The notes: generated by a model not told the origin, from the sequence alone. Shown: positions 16,747 through 25,725, counted from the first letter of the stretch. The stretch is DNA of 64,000 nt from an uncultured Bacilli bacterium (GCA_934141535.1 CAKPCH010000006.1:68345-132344); one strand, 5' to 3'. Numbers and translations: made by a program.

Positions 16747-17919
16747 TTAAAAATTAAACATTAACCAATCTACTTTAAATATCATAAGAATACCTATTAA
16801 AATCATTATAATACCACCTACTAAATGTGAATACTTAGTATACTTATTTGATATACCAGTTACCTTTAGTGTTGTCATAGCTATTATAAATACTACAATA
16901 TCATCTATCATAAACATAACAATATATAATAGCATATACATTGAATATTCAAAACTTTTTAAATTATTAAGTGATAATATTTCAACAAACATAGCTGGCA
17001 ACCCAGCAGAGCATGCAAGTTCTACTAAATTTACTGAAACAGCAAGTAACATAATACCTAAAAGCGCTATTAAAAAATGTTTTTCTGATACTATACTTTT
17101 AATTTTTTCTATTATTTTGTTCTTCTTCTTTTTATCAGTTACTTGACAGCCTACATTTTGCTTAATACTATCTTTAAAACTATTTAAATTAATTATTCCA
17201 CCTACGAGTGCTACTAAAGCTATCAAATACTTGAAATAAGCACCAATAGAAGAATTTGCTATTACTAATATTCCAGACATGAATATTAAATAAACAAGTG
17301 CAGATGTAACTAAAAATGTAAGTCCTAATATCCACATTTTCTTTCTATTTTGCATATTAAATAACATTGTTATTAAAAATACTAATACCCACATAGCACA
17401 TGGATTAAATCCATCTATAAAACCTATTATTATAGAAATAAGTGGTAATGATACATTTTTAGCATTAAATTTTATATCATGACCAAATATAGTTAAAATT
17501 TTATCTTCGCTACTCTTATATATACCATCATTTATTTCAAGACAAGAGTTTATATCTTCACCCTTAATAATAGAATCAACAACATCACAATGATCATTTT
17601 CTTGATATGAGCTAATCATATTATCAATGCTATTTTTTATATCCTTACTATATCCAATTACATAATCACTTCCAATTATAGTAAGTGGAACTGAAGCCTC
17701 TTTAATATTCATCTTATCTCTTACTTTACTAAGTAAATTAGAATAAGTACCAACTTCATAATATTTTACATTAACTTCTTCATCTAATGTTTTTAAATAT
17801 TCAATTTCTTCTTTACAATGTGGGCAAGAACTACTATGAAATAAATATACATTTACTTTAGCGCTTACAAATGGAATACATAAAAACATTAATACTATAC
17901 TAAATAAAAACTTTTTCAT
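16747..17919 (-). CDS. Thioredoxin domain fused to CcdA/DsbD-like membrane electron carrier
   Basis: The 390-residue protein has a signal peptide (about 1-20), an extracytoplasmic thioredoxin-like domain with SSSCPHCKEE (about 29-38), a linker, and then about six to seven membrane helices. Two conserved membrane cysteines are visible in GFNPCAMW and ELACSAGLPA, as in CcdA/DsbD proteins that carry reducing power across the membrane. This suggests that it takes electrons from cytoplasmic thioredoxin to substrates outside. The gene directly upstream (TAATG overlap) encodes a small CxxC thioredoxin, a plausible cytoplasmic partner. Function is inferred from domains. Confidence 0.85.
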   Translation of the reverse strand: MKKFLFSIVLMFLCIPFVSAKVNVYLFHSSSCPHCKEEIEYLKTLDEEVNVKYYEVGTYSNLLSKVRDKMNIKEASVPLTIIGSDYVIGYSKDIKNSIDNMISSYQENDHCDVVDSIIKGEDINSCLEINDGIYKSSEDKILTIFGHDIKFNAKNVSLPLISIIIGFIDGFNPCAMWVLVFLITMLFNMQNRKKMWILGLTFLVTSALVYLIFMSGILVIANSSIGAYFKYLIALVALVGGIINLNSFKDSIKQNVGCQVTDKKKKNKIIEKIKSIVSEKHFLIALLGIMLLAVSVNLVELACSAGLPAMFVEILSLNNLKSFEYSMYMLLYIVMFMIDDIVVFIIAMTTLKVTGISNKYTKYSHLVGGIIMILIGILMIFKVDWLMFNF

Positions 17920-18164
17920 TATAATTCCAAAAACCTTTCTAATTCATTTTTACTATGTTCCCCTATTAATCTTTCTACTTCTTTATCATTCTTATATTTT
18001 ATATAAATAGGAAGCACATCACCTACATTATATTTATCTATATCATCTGTATCATAATCAAGGCTTAAAATATCTATATCCGAATTTTTTATTACATCAT
18101 TTAACCTAGATTTCATAATCAAACAACTCATACACCACACAGCATCTATTTTTATTATTTTCAT
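17919..18164 (-). CDS. Small thioredoxin-like protein (CMSC)
   Basis: An 81-residue thioredoxin-fold protein with AVWCMSCLIMK (Cys11 and Cys14) and a cis-Pro in DVLPIYIKY (about 53). It has no signal peptide, so it should act in the cytoplasm. Its stop overlaps the start of the CcdA-like gene, so the two are translated together and probably form one electron relay. Confidence 0.8.
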   Translation of the reverse strand: MKIIKIDAVWCMSCLIMKSRLNDVIKNSDIDILSLDYDTDDIDKYNVGDVLPIYIKYKNDKEVERLIGEHSKNELERFLEL

Positions 18165-18167
18165 AAC

Positions 18168-18791
18168 CTACTCCTTTATTTTTACTCCTAATAAATTTAT
18201 TAAATCCATACTTTGATAACAATTTATAGTAGCACCCTTTAAATCACTCAAATTAATATTAATATTCTCTATATTACAATCTGATAAATCTATATCTTTT
18301 AACTTGGTATTTAAAACTTCACTATTTCTAAAATTTACGTTACTTAATTCTATATTGCTAAATTTTATATTTAAGTAAGATGATTCTTTAGCACTACAAT
18401 CTTTAACTGAAACGTTCTTTATTTTACAATCTGATAAATTTAATAAACTTAAATTACTATTTATGATTTCTATATTTTCAATTGAACTATCAATAATACT
18501 TGTACCAACTAACTTACAATTTTTAAATATTATTCTAAAAAAACTACTATTTATAAATGTCAAATTAGATAAATCACAAGAATCAAATACTATATCAAGT
18601 AAACTTACACCATTTATTTCTAACTCTTTAAAAGTAATCTTATTAAACTTTGATTCTGATATTTCAAGACAATTATATAAATCTATAACTTCATCAGAAA
18701 AGCTATAATTATCTATATAATCTTTTTGATATATATCTTTATAATGCGCTAATTCTGTTGCTTTTATTATAGGATGTTCTATTTTAAACAT
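18168..18791 (-). CDS. Pentapeptide-repeat-like protein
   Basis: A 207-residue protein whose residues about 45-200 are tandem five-residue units of the A(D/N)LxN type (CDLSNLTFINSSFF, NCKLVGTSIIDSSI, NSNLSLLNLSDCKI), predicting a right-handed quadrilateral beta-helix. Such proteins are found in many roles, including DNA mimicry, and the role here is unknown. The start at MFKIEH (AAGAG ribosome site) overlaps the end of the cysteine desulfurase gene by 13 bases, so they share a transcript. A GTG start six codons earlier is possible. Confidence 0.8.
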   Translation of the reverse strand: MFKIEHPIIKATELAHYKDIYQKDYIDNYSFSDEVIDLYNCLEISESKFNKITFKELEINGVSLLDIVFDSCDLSNLTFINSSFFRIIFKNCKLVGTSIIDSSIENIEIINSNLSLLNLSDCKIKNVSVKDCSAKESSYLNIKFSNIELSNVNFRNSEVLNTKLKDIDLSDCNIENININLSDLKGATINCYQSMDLINLLGVKIKE

Positions 18792-19906
18792 GTTAACTCT
18801 TTGTAGCACTCATCAAAACATTTTAGGAAATATTCTAATTCTTTTTCTGTAGTTATATAAGATATACTTATTCTTATACTTGATGTAGCTAGTGATTCAT
18901 CTTGTGTTAAAGAAAGTACAGCACGTGAAGATGTGTTACTTGATGAACAAGCACTTTGAGTTGATATATATATTTCATAACGTTCTAAAGCATGTAGCAT
19001 AGTTTCAGGCTTTACTCCTACGACACTTAAATTTAGTATATGAGGTATACAATATTCATTACTATTTATATGAACTTTCTCATATTTACTTAAATTATCT
19101 TTTAAATATTTATTTAATTTTTTTACTTTCTTTTCTTTATTATCTATATCTTCAAGTGCTAATCTAAGTGCTTTACTTATTGATACTATTAAAGGAAGGC
19201 ATGGAGTTCCACTTCTATATACACTAGTACTTTTACCACCATGTATTAAAGGGGTTAATTCAATTTTTTCTTTTTTAATTAATACTCCTATACCTTTTAT
19301 TCCAAAAAATTTATGTCCTGAAAAACTAACTAAATCTACATTTTCTAAACTAATATCAACTTTACCTATTGCTTGTGTCATATCAGAATGAAAGAAACAT
19401 TTTGGATATTTTTTTACTATACGTGCTATAGCATCTATTGGTTGAAGTAAACCTATTTCACTATTTACTGCACCTATACTTACTAAAATTGTATCATCAC
19501 TCATTAATGATTCTAAATCACTTAAATCAACTAATCCATTAGAATCAAGTTTTACAAAATCTACTATATATCCTTTATCTGTTAAATAATTTAAAGGTCC
19601 ATATATTGAAGAGTGTTCTAAAGGTGTTGTTATAATATGTTTACCTCTATTTTTATATTTTTCTGTTATGCCTTTTATAGCTAAATTATTTGATTCGCTT
19701 GACCCACTTGTATAAATAATTTCATTTTCTTTAACATTAAGTAGATGCGCTATTTGTGTTGTTGCTTGATCTATTATATTTTTAGCATCCACACCTAATT
19801 TGTGCAACGAATTAGGATTTCCTATAAATTTTTTTGAAGCAGCAACAAAACTATCTAACACTTCATCACTTGTTTTTGTTGTCGCACTATAATCTAAATA
19901 TACCAT
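18779..19906 (-). CDS. Cysteine desulfurase (NifS/IscS type)
   Basis: This PLP enzyme takes sulfur from cysteine as a persulfide for tRNA thiolation or Fe-S assembly. The 375-residue protein starts at MVYLDYSATTKT with GGTGATAAA upstream. It shows TSGSSESNN, the PLP lysine in FSGHKFFG (Lys199) and the active cysteine in STQSACSSSN (Cys320) within a short loop, placing it in the group I NifS/IscS/NifZ type. No thiI or IscU gene follows; instead a pentapeptide-repeat gene and a thiol-exchange pair do. So the sulfur acceptor cannot be named. Confidence 0.92.
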   Translation of the reverse strand: MVYLDYSATTKTSDEVLDSFVAASKKFIGNPNSLHKLGVDAKNIIDQATTQIAHLLNVKENEIIYTSGSSESNNLAIKGITEKYKNRGKHIITTPLEHSSIYGPLNYLTDKGYIVDFVKLDSNGLVDLSDLESLMSDDTILVSIGAVNSEIGLLQPIDAIARIVKKYPKCFFHSDMTQAIGKVDISLENVDLVSFSGHKFFGIKGIGVLIKKEKIELTPLIHGGKSTSVYRSGTPCLPLIVSISKALRLALEDIDNKEKKVKKLNKYLKDNLSKYEKVHINSNEYCIPHILNLSVVGVKPETMLHALERYEIYISTQSACSSSNTSSRAVLSLTQDESLATSSIRISISYITTEKELEYFLKCFDECYKELTCLK

Positions 19907-19944
19907 TTTATCACCTAAATCATTATAACACAACTTAATAATTA

Positions 19945-19970
19945 AAAAAAGAGGTTAACCTCTTTTCTAA
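19945..19970 (-). terminator. Terminator of the YjcZ-like pair
   Basis: AAAGAGGTTAACCTCTTT is a near-perfect palindrome followed by T-run on the minus strand, overlapping the stop of the first micro-gene. Confidence 0.75.
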
Positions 19971-20095
19971 TATAAACAAGATCCAATAATTATAGCTAAT
20001 AATATATATAATACTATTATTATAACGAATCCACTATTATTTCTACAACATTTTGTTGTTTCAACAGTTGTATTACAAGGATTGTTTGTACTCAT
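19967..20095 (-). CDS. YjcZ-like micro-protein, 42 residues
   Basis: Translated from the complement: MSTNNPCNTTVETTKCC, RNNSGF, then one hydrophobic helix VIIIVLYILLAIIIGSCLY. The second half has the pattern of the YjcZ/YuzJ sporulation micro-proteins (GFVLIVVLFILLIIVG-type helix). GGGAGG lies 7 bases upstream. The Cys-containing N-terminal extension is not typical of YjcZ. It forms a tandem pair with the gene at 20108-20194, 12 bases away. Confidence 0.75.
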   Translation of the reverse strand: MSTNNPCNTTVETTKCCRNNSGFVIIIVLYILLAIIIGSCLY

Positions 20096-20107
20096 TTTAA
20101 CACCTCC

Positions 20108-20194
20108 CTAAATATAAGCTCCAAGTATGATTATTAAAAGAATAAATAATACTAAAACGATAGCAGCTCCAGATACACCAGAATTACAACACAT
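20108..20194 (-). CDS. YjcZ-like micro-protein, 28 residues
   Basis: Translated from the complement: MCCNSGVSGAA then IVLVLFILLIIILGAYI. This closely matches the size and pattern of the YjcZ family of small spore-associated membrane proteins in Bacilli. GGAGG lies 9 bases before the ATG. It is first in a two-gene unit and has a sigma-K-like promoter motif upstream. The family is linked with sporulation in Bacillus, but its molecular role is not known. Confidence 0.78.
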   Translation of the reverse strand: MCCNSGVSGAAIVLVLFILLIIILGAYI

Positions 20195-20226
20195 ATAATC
20201 TTTCCTCCTTTTTTGTCTTTTCACAG

Positions 20227-20254
20227 TATTCTATGAAATTTTTGTAAAAATGTG
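20227..20254 (-). promoter_or_regulatory. Candidate sigma-K/sigma-E type promoter for the YjcZ-like pair
   Basis: On the minus strand CATAGAATA (complement of 20227-20235) fits CATAnnnTA, with CAC 16 bases upstream (20252-20254) fitting the short -35 element of mother-cell sigma-K promoters. No good sigma-A promoter is seen at this site. Confidence 0.4.
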
Positions 20255-20264
20255 AGCATATCTG

Positions 20265-20293
20265 TTGAATTTTAAATATGAATTTGTTAAAAT
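20265..20293 (+). promoter_or_regulatory. Promoter of prsA
   Basis: TTGAAT (20265-20270) and TAAAAT (20288-20293) with a 17-bp spacer; the start codon follows at 20349. Confidence 0.6.
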
Positions 20294-20348
20294 ATTACTG
20301 TATGATGAGGGTACATCGTATTTATTTTTAGAAAGGAGCGGCAAAATT

Positions 20349-21647
20349 ATGCCAAAGAAAGAACCAGAAAAGAAAAAAAAGGGTACAAAGAAAAATACTA
20401 CTACTAAAGTGGTTAAAGAAGTTAAAACTGTTGAACCAAAAGTAGAAGTAAAAAAAGAAAAAATGAATAAAAAGAAAGGAAACTTTATAGACAGTATAAT
20501 GAGTAATACCCCATTTGCTATATCATTATGTGCTGTTATAATTTTAGTAGCTGCTTTAATTCTTGTATTATGCACTAAAAAAGTTCCAACAATTGCTACT
20601 TCTAAAGAAGTTGTTGCTACTGTAGATGGTAAAAATGTTACTTTAAAAGATGTTCAAAAACTTTTAAGTGAAAAATATGGTGAAGATGCTACTATAACTT
20701 TAAAAGAAAGTGGTAATAATGTAATTGCTAAAGTTTCAGGTAAAACAATAACTACTAATGATTTATATCAAGAGTTAAAAGCAACTTATGGTACTGATGC
20801 ATTAATTAATATTATTGATAGTTATATTGCTGATAAAGAAGTTAAAATTACAGATGATGATAAAAAATATGTACAAAATGTAGTTGATTATTATAAAGAA
20901 TATGCTGACTACTATGGAACAGATTTAAAAACTTTCTTAGCTAGTTATGTAGGATTAAATGGTATTGATACAGAAAGTGAATTCTATGATTATGTATTAA
21001 AAGACTACAAAAAAACTCTAGCAGTTAAAAAGTTTATAGCTGATAATGCTGATGAAAAAGATTTAAAAGAATATTATAAAAATAATTATTCTGACAAATT
21101 AACAGTTAAACATATTTTAATTGAAGTTGATAAGGATGCTGAAGATCAAGATGCAGCTGCTGAGGAAGCTTATAATAAAGCTGCAGCACTTATTGAAGAG
21201 TTAAATAATACTGATAAAGATAATTTAGATGCTAAATTTGAAGAATTAGCTAAAGATAATTCTGATGATACAGCTACTTATTCAAATGGTGGATTAATAG
21301 AAAGCTTTAGTAAAAAAGATGTAGAAGAAGCATTCTATAATGCTTCAGAAGCTCTAAAAGATGGAGAATATACTACAGAAGCAGTAAAAACTTCTTATGG
21401 TTATCATATAATTTTAAAAGTTAGTTCAACTCCAGTTGAAAAATACAGTAAAATTAAAGATGAAGTTAAAAATGCTTATGCTGAAAATTTACTATCTAGT
21501 GATTCTAAACTACAAATTAAAAAATGGGATGAATTAAGAAAACAATATAAACTTTCTATAGAAGATGACTTCATTAAAAGTTTATATGAACAAACTATAA
21601 AAGATGCTACTAAAGTAGAAGAAAATACAGAAAATGAAGAAAACTAA
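20349..21647 (+). CDS. prsA: PrsA-like membrane-anchored peptidyl-prolyl isomerase
   Basis: PrsA-type foldases help secreted proteins fold outside the membrane. The 432-residue protein has a lysine-rich cytoplasmic N-terminus (about 1-55), one membrane helix (about 60-80), a SurA-like helical region, and a parvulin rotamase domain (about 255-365) with KHILIEV, YSNGGLIESF and SYGYHIILK. The start MPKKE follows GAAAGGAG. Bacillus PrsA is a lipoprotein; here the long basic N-terminus means that the anchor is more likely an uncleaved helix. It is a single-gene unit. Confidence 0.88.
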   Translation: MPKKEPEKKKKGTKKNTTTKVVKEVKTVEPKVEVKKEKMNKKKGNFIDSIMSNTPFAISLCAVIILVAALILVLCTKKVPTIATSKEVVATVDGKNVTLKDVQKLLSEKYGEDATITLKESGNNVIAKVSGKTITTNDLYQELKATYGTDALINIIDSYIADKEVKITDDDKKYVQNVVDYYKEYADYYGTDLKTFLASYVGLNGIDTESEFYDYVLKDYKKTLAVKKFIADNADEKDLKEYYKNNYSDKLTVKHILIEVDKDAEDQDAAAEEAYNKAAALIEELNNTDKDNLDAKFEELAKDNSDDTATYSNGGLIESFSKKDVEEAFYNASEALKDGEYTTEAVKTSYGYHIILKVSSTPVEKYSKIKDEVKNAYAENLLSSDSKLQIKKWDELRKQYKLSIEDDFIKSLYEQTIKDATKVEENTENEEN

Positions 21648-21664
21648 ATTTCTTCATTTTTTTT
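21631..21664. terminator. Bidirectional terminator between prsA and recX
   Basis: AAATGAAGAAA pairs with TTTCTTCATTT, followed by a long T-run; both converging genes end in the stem. Confidence 0.8.
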
Positions 21665-22426
21665 TATTAACTCATTTATTTCACTTAAATTAAAACCTTT
21701 ACTAATTAACTTCTGTCTAACTTTATTATTTAACTCTTCACAAGAATACTTACGTTTAGACTTTAAAGTATTGTAGCACTTATTAAATTCTTTTTCTAAT
21801 ATATTATCATCAGTATTATTAATATTATTATCTATAATATTTAAAACATCTTCTTTAGAATATCCAAGTAAAATCATTTCATTAAGTATTTTATTTCTTA
21901 ATAAAGATTTAGAATACTTTTTATTATACTTAATTTTTTTTAAAATCATCTTCTCTAACTTAGAATTTAGAATACTAATATCTATATTAGATAATTGTTC
22001 TTCAATAACATTAATAGGTATATTTTGATTTAACAAATCAATTCTAATCTTATTAATACCATTAGATCCTAAATAAACTTTATCATTAATATAAGCCTTA
22101 CAATATTCTAAATCATTAATCAAGTTAATATCTTTTAACTTACTAATAATACTCTTAATATTATCATCAGTTAAATCTTTCTTTAATAAATACTCATATA
22201 CTTCCTTTTCACTTCTTCTATGCTTTAAAATAAATTTAACAGTCTTATTATATATATCATAAAACTTATTATCTTCTAACAACTTATTATATAAATTATC
22301 ATCAATTTCTTTCTTATATAACAAATTATTTTTTATTATAGTATCTTCATAAATAATTAAAATATCATTATCTAAATATATTTTATATTTATCATCAGAC
22401 ATCTTTTCTATTTTATTTATCTTCAT
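21644..22426 (-). CDS. recX: Regulatory protein RecX
   Basis: RecX binds RecA filaments and limits recombination. The 260-residue protein has the three-helix repeats of the family: an N-terminal extension of about 60 residues, then VKFILKHRRSEKEVYEYLLKK, LINDLEYCKAYINDK, and later SYKKYSKSLLRNKILNEMILLGYS-like and KSKRKYSCEELNNKVRQKLISKGF repeats. The size fits long Firmicutes RecX. The start at MKINKIE follows AGGTG; three codons earlier is also possible. recA is not in the window. Confidence 0.88.
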   Translation of the reverse strand: MKINKIEKMSDDKYKIYLDNDILIIYEDTIIKNNLLYKKEIDDNLYNKLLEDNKFYDIYNKTVKFILKHRRSEKEVYEYLLKKDLTDDNIKSIISKLKDINLINDLEYCKAYINDKVYLGSNGINKIRIDLLNQNIPINVIEEQLSNIDISILNSKLEKMILKKIKYNKKYSKSLLRNKILNEMILLGYSKEDVLNIIDNNINNTDDNILEKEFNKCYNTLKSKRKYSCEELNNKVRQKLISKGFNLSEINELIKKNEEI

Positions 22427-22469
22427 ATTACTCACCTATAAAAATTATAACACAAACAAATGTTTTAGT

Positions 22470-22507
22470 CAATAAAAGAAGATATTAATATTCAATATCT
22501 TCTTTAT
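22470..22507 (-). terminator. Terminator of the GGDEF gene
   Basis: AAAGAAGATATT and AATATCTTCTTT pair on the minus strand, followed by a T-rich tail. Confidence 0.8.
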
Positions 22508-24563
22508 TATTTTTCATATCTAATGTTGCTTCATTAACAGCATCATCTATAGTTTTAATACCATCATTTATAATACTATATCCACTAGCAGCACCAAATC
22601 CATGTGATAAATTTTTTAATTCTTTATTTAATTTTCTTAAATATGAAATTATTTGTTTTTCTGTATAACCTACTAAATATATTAAGAATTCATTTCCGTC
22701 TGTTCTTATAATCTCACTATTTTGCATTTGATTCATAATAAGAATATTAGCAGCCTCTGTTATAACTTTATCTCCTTCTTCTCTACCATAATTATCATTA
22801 ATATATGATATATTATTTAAATCTATAATTATAATAGATTGAGGATATACTTCAGAATCATCCCAAGACTCAATTCTACTATTTAAATATGCCCTATTCT
22901 TTAATGAAGTTAATTGATCAATATATTTAATTTTTTCTTCTTTTGATAACTTAACTTTTTTATTCTTTCTCATTTTTATAATCATAACTTTAAAATGATT
23001 GTAAAAATCTACAACTAAATATATAAGTAATATTATAATTATAAGTATCAAAATATATGTAATATTTATATTATTATAAGCAATATATTTATAGTTTTGT
23101 GTACTTAATTCTTTTAATGATGTATAATTTACATAAAAATCAAATAAACCTTCAAAAACTTTATTTTGATTACTATCATTTATTATAAAACTATATGGTT
23201 CTAATGAATCAAACATATAATTTATTTTAACGTTTTTAAATGCTGAAGTTTTATAATAGTTATAATTTTCTAAATCTATAATAGTTATATCACTTTGTTT
23301 AAAATCTTTAGTTAAATCACTTAAATTATTATAAGATTTAACTTTAACTCCATTATCTTTTAATAATTGCTCAATATAACTATTTCTTACAGCTAATACT
23401 TCTTTATCTTTTAATGAATAAATACTATCTATTACTAAATTATTTTCTAATCCTGAAATTATCATCAAATTTTTATCAAATACTTTAGAAGTAGTATATA
23501 CACTATTTGAATACTTAGTAGAATCTACTGTATTTAATATAAAATCTACTTTTGAAGCATTAAAATCTTCTAATAACCTACTTACACTATTATATTGAGT
23601 ATAAGAAATTGAAATATTAGAAAATTTATTAAAACCTTTTAAAATTAAACTACTTAAACCACTTATTTTCTTATTATCTAAATAATTATATATACCATAA
23701 TTTACAAATCCATAATTATAACTTTTACTTTGTAAATTTTTCTTTTCAACATCACTTATTTGTTTAGTATCAAAATATGTATTTAATAAATTAGTATTAT
23801 AGTCTTTTTCATAATTTTCTTCATAATATGTATTATAAGTTTTATTTAAAATACTATTTAATTCACTTACTTTACCTGTAGTTAATACAAAACTCTTATT
23901 TAAATCATTAAATTGAAAAGCTATTTTTAAATCATTCTTTATTAAATCTTCTGTATAAAGACTCTTTAGTATAATAATACTATCTATAGTGTTTGTATTA
24001 GTATTTGTTGTTGTATTAGTTTTATCAACAGAAGTCAAATAAGCATTCTTTAAATCTGCATATGTATCATATTCAACATATTGAATAGTTTTATCTTGTA
24101 AATAATTTGATATCTTATCTTTATCAGTTTTAAGAATTCCTATTTTTATATTTTTAATATCATTTACACTATTATAATTTACATTATTATTAGTAACTAA
24201 AATCATATTATCTTTATATACTACAATATCATTTATTGTAGGAATATCAACTATATCAAGTTTATAATCATAATTAACAGTAGTATCTGTTTTATATGTA
24301 ATTATATTAAATTTAATACCATATTTATTTGTTACATAATCTAAATAATCATATATTAAACCTTCTCCATTATTACCAACAACAGCTACGTCATTTAAAA
24401 CAGCTACGTCAACTACATCATACTTATTTTTATCAAGCCATTTATTTTCATTAAGTGAAAGTTTATTAGTATTCTTTGTATTATTAAATAAAAATATTGA
24501 TGAAATTAATATAATAACAATTACAGCAATTATTATAATTAACGATTTCTTTTTCTTTTTCAT
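22485..24563 (-). CDS. Membrane sensor with periplasmic binding-like domains and degenerate GGDEF domain
   Basis: A 692-residue protein: membrane helix (about 9-28), an extracellular region of about 470 residues resembling two solute-binding protein (SBP type 3) domains, a second helix (about 508-528), and a C-terminal GGDEF fold (about 545-692) with DQLTSLKNRAYLN and IIIDLNNISYINDNYG. The signature loop reads DGNEF (622-626) in place of GGDEF, changing the first Gly and the metal-binding Asp. Cyclic-di-GMP synthesis is therefore doubtful, and it may be a receptor or scaffold. The gene overlaps by the next upstream stop region, so it shares a transcript with 24572-25003. Confidence 0.85.
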   Translation of the reverse strand: MKKKKKSLIIIIAVIVIILISSIFLFNNTKNTNKLSLNENKWLDKNKYDVVDVAVLNDVAVVGNNGEGLIYDYLDYVTNKYGIKFNIITYKTDTTVNYDYKLDIVDIPTINDIVVYKDNMILVTNNNVNYNSVNDIKNIKIGILKTDKDKISNYLQDKTIQYVEYDTYADLKNAYLTSVDKTNTTTNTNTNTIDSIIILKSLYTEDLIKNDLKIAFQFNDLNKSFVLTTGKVSELNSILNKTYNTYYEENYEKDYNTNLLNTYFDTKQISDVEKKNLQSKSYNYGFVNYGIYNYLDNKKISGLSSLILKGFNKFSNISISYTQYNSVSRLLEDFNASKVDFILNTVDSTKYSNSVYTTSKVFDKNLMIISGLENNLVIDSIYSLKDKEVLAVRNSYIEQLLKDNGVKVKSYNNLSDLTKDFKQSDITIIDLENYNYYKTSAFKNVKINYMFDSLEPYSFIINDSNQNKVFEGLFDFYVNYTSLKELSTQNYKYIAYNNINITYILILIIIILLIYLVVDFYNHFKVMIIKMRKNKKVKLSKEEKIKYIDQLTSLKNRAYLNSRIESWDDSEVYPQSIIIIDLNNISYINDNYGREEGDKVITEAANILIMNQMQNSEIIRTDGNEFLIYLVGYTEKQIISYLRKLNKELKNLSHGFGAASGYSIINDGIKTIDDAVNEATLDMKNNKEDIEY

Positions 24564-24571
24564 ATACACCT

Positions 24572-25003
24572 CTACCAAACAAATGCTTCTTGTGTTTTAT
24601 GCTTATACCCTATTTTTGGATATACTTCACTTTCTTTGTTGTTACTTTCATAGTATATTTCAACATCATAATATTTTAAATTATCTTCTGATATTAAAGG
24701 TATACTTTCATTACTTTTTTCTTTAACTGCTTCAAAATCAACATCTTCACTTAATTTTACTATTATTTTTATTATCTTAACATTACTAAATACATCAACA
24801 TCTTCCACATTTTCTAACTCCTGTATTTTTTCTTCAACAAGGCTTATTTCTTTTTTTGTTAATTTATGTTTAGATATATCATCTAATCTAGTATTTTTTG
24901 TACTTGTAAATAATAAATTATAGATTAAAGCAATAATTACTATAAATAATAAAACAATACCGCATATAACCCCTATTTTAATATTTCTTTTCTTATTCTT
25001 CAT
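24572..25003 (-). CDS. Membrane-anchored protein of unknown function
   Basis: A 143-residue protein with one N-terminal membrane helix (about 10-33) and an outside domain of roughly 100 residues, alternating helix and strand (LVEEKIQELENVEDVDVFSNVKIIKIIVKL), of ferredoxin-like appearance. I recognise no family. The start at MKNKKRN follows GAGGTAT. It lies 8 bases before the GGDEF sensor gene and directly after the YtxH gene, so a role in envelope sensing or maintenance is possible. Confidence 0.7.
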   Translation of the reverse strand: MKNKKRNIKIGVICGIVLLFIVIIALIYNLLFTSTKNTRLDDISKHKLTKKEISLVEEKIQELENVEDVDVFSNVKIIKIIVKLSEDVDFEAVKEKSNESIPLISEDNLKYYDVEIYYESNNKESEVYPKIGYKHKTQEAFVW

Positions 25004-25015
25004 ATTATACCTCAT

Positions 25016-25050
25016 TAACAAACAAGAAGAATTATTTTTCTTCTTGTTCC
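25016..25050 (-). terminator. Terminator after the ytxH-like gene
   Basis: AACAAGAAGAA and TTCTTCTTGTT pair on the minus strand. The T-run is short, so read-through to the next gene is likely. Confidence 0.5.
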
Positions 25051-25451
25051 AATTTTTTCAAAATTTCTTTTGTTACAATTATTGCTTTTTCTCTTACCAT
25101 ATTAGCAGATTTTTCAAGTACAGGTGTACCTTTTTCAATAGTATATTCAACTAAATCTTCTGCTTTTTGTTTAATCTCTTCTGCTTTTTTGCGTGCTATT
25201 TTTAAAGCCTTTTCTTTATCCATATCTTCTAATTCTTTAACAATATCATTAACTTTAGCTTCAATAGTATTTTTTAATTCTTCTTGATCAATATTTTTTA
25301 CTTTAGTTAATAAATCATTTATTTTTCTCTTTAATTGCTCTCTATTTTCTTTACCATTATTTTTTGTAAGAAGCATTGCAGCAAAAGCTCCTACACCTGC
25401 TCCAAGTAAAAACTTAGAAACTCCACTTTTTTTATTCTTCGTCATTTTCAT
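25032..25451 (-). CDS. YtxH-like protein
   Basis: A 139-residue protein with a glycine-rich hydrophobic N-terminus (KFLLGAGVGAFAAMLLT, about 11-27) and a long charged helix typical of YtxH general-stress proteins. The ribosome site GAAAGGA lies 5 bases before the chosen start. It overlaps the end of the DUF948 gene by 20 bases, mirroring the ytxG-ytxH pair of Bacillus. Function of the family is not known; cell envelope localisation is expected. Confidence 0.8.
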   Translation of the reverse strand: MKMTKNKKSGVSKFLLGAGVGAFAAMLLTKNNGKENREQLKRKINDLLTKVKNIDQEELKNTIEAKVNDIVKELEDMDKEKALKIARKKAEEIKQKAEDLVEYTIEKGTPVLEKSANMVREKAIIVTKEILKKLEQEEK

Positions 25452-25725
25452 CTTTTCCTTTCTTTTTTTTAAATAAAACATTAATAAGGCTTGCTAATGA
25501 ATTTACTATTTTATCACTTATAGATGAAGCATAATCAGTAGTTTTATCAATTATACTAAAAACTCCATCAACCTTATCCATCTTTTCATTTACATCATCG
25601 ATGACACTATCTACTTTCTTTAATGTCTTTATTAATTTTATTCCTAATATACCAAAAATAATTACTAAAACTATTAACAAATTATATAAGACTATTAGTA
25701 AAAACTCATTTAGATCTATTGTCAT
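25432..25725 (-). CDS. DUF948/YtxG-like membrane protein
   Basis: A 97-residue protein with one N-terminal membrane helix (about 7-29) followed by the heptad-like DUF948 region (VDSVIDDVNEKMDKVDGVFSIIDKTTDYASSISDKIVNSLASL). It is upstream of, and overlaps, the YtxH-like gene, the conserved pair in Bacilli. It begins at the last base of the preceding acidic protein gene (TAATG overlap). Confidence 0.82.
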   Translation of the reverse strand: MTIDLNEFLLIVLYNLLIVLVIIFGILGIKLIKTLKKVDSVIDDVNEKMDKVDGVFSIIDKTTDYASSISDKIVNSLASLINVLFKKKKGKDENDEE

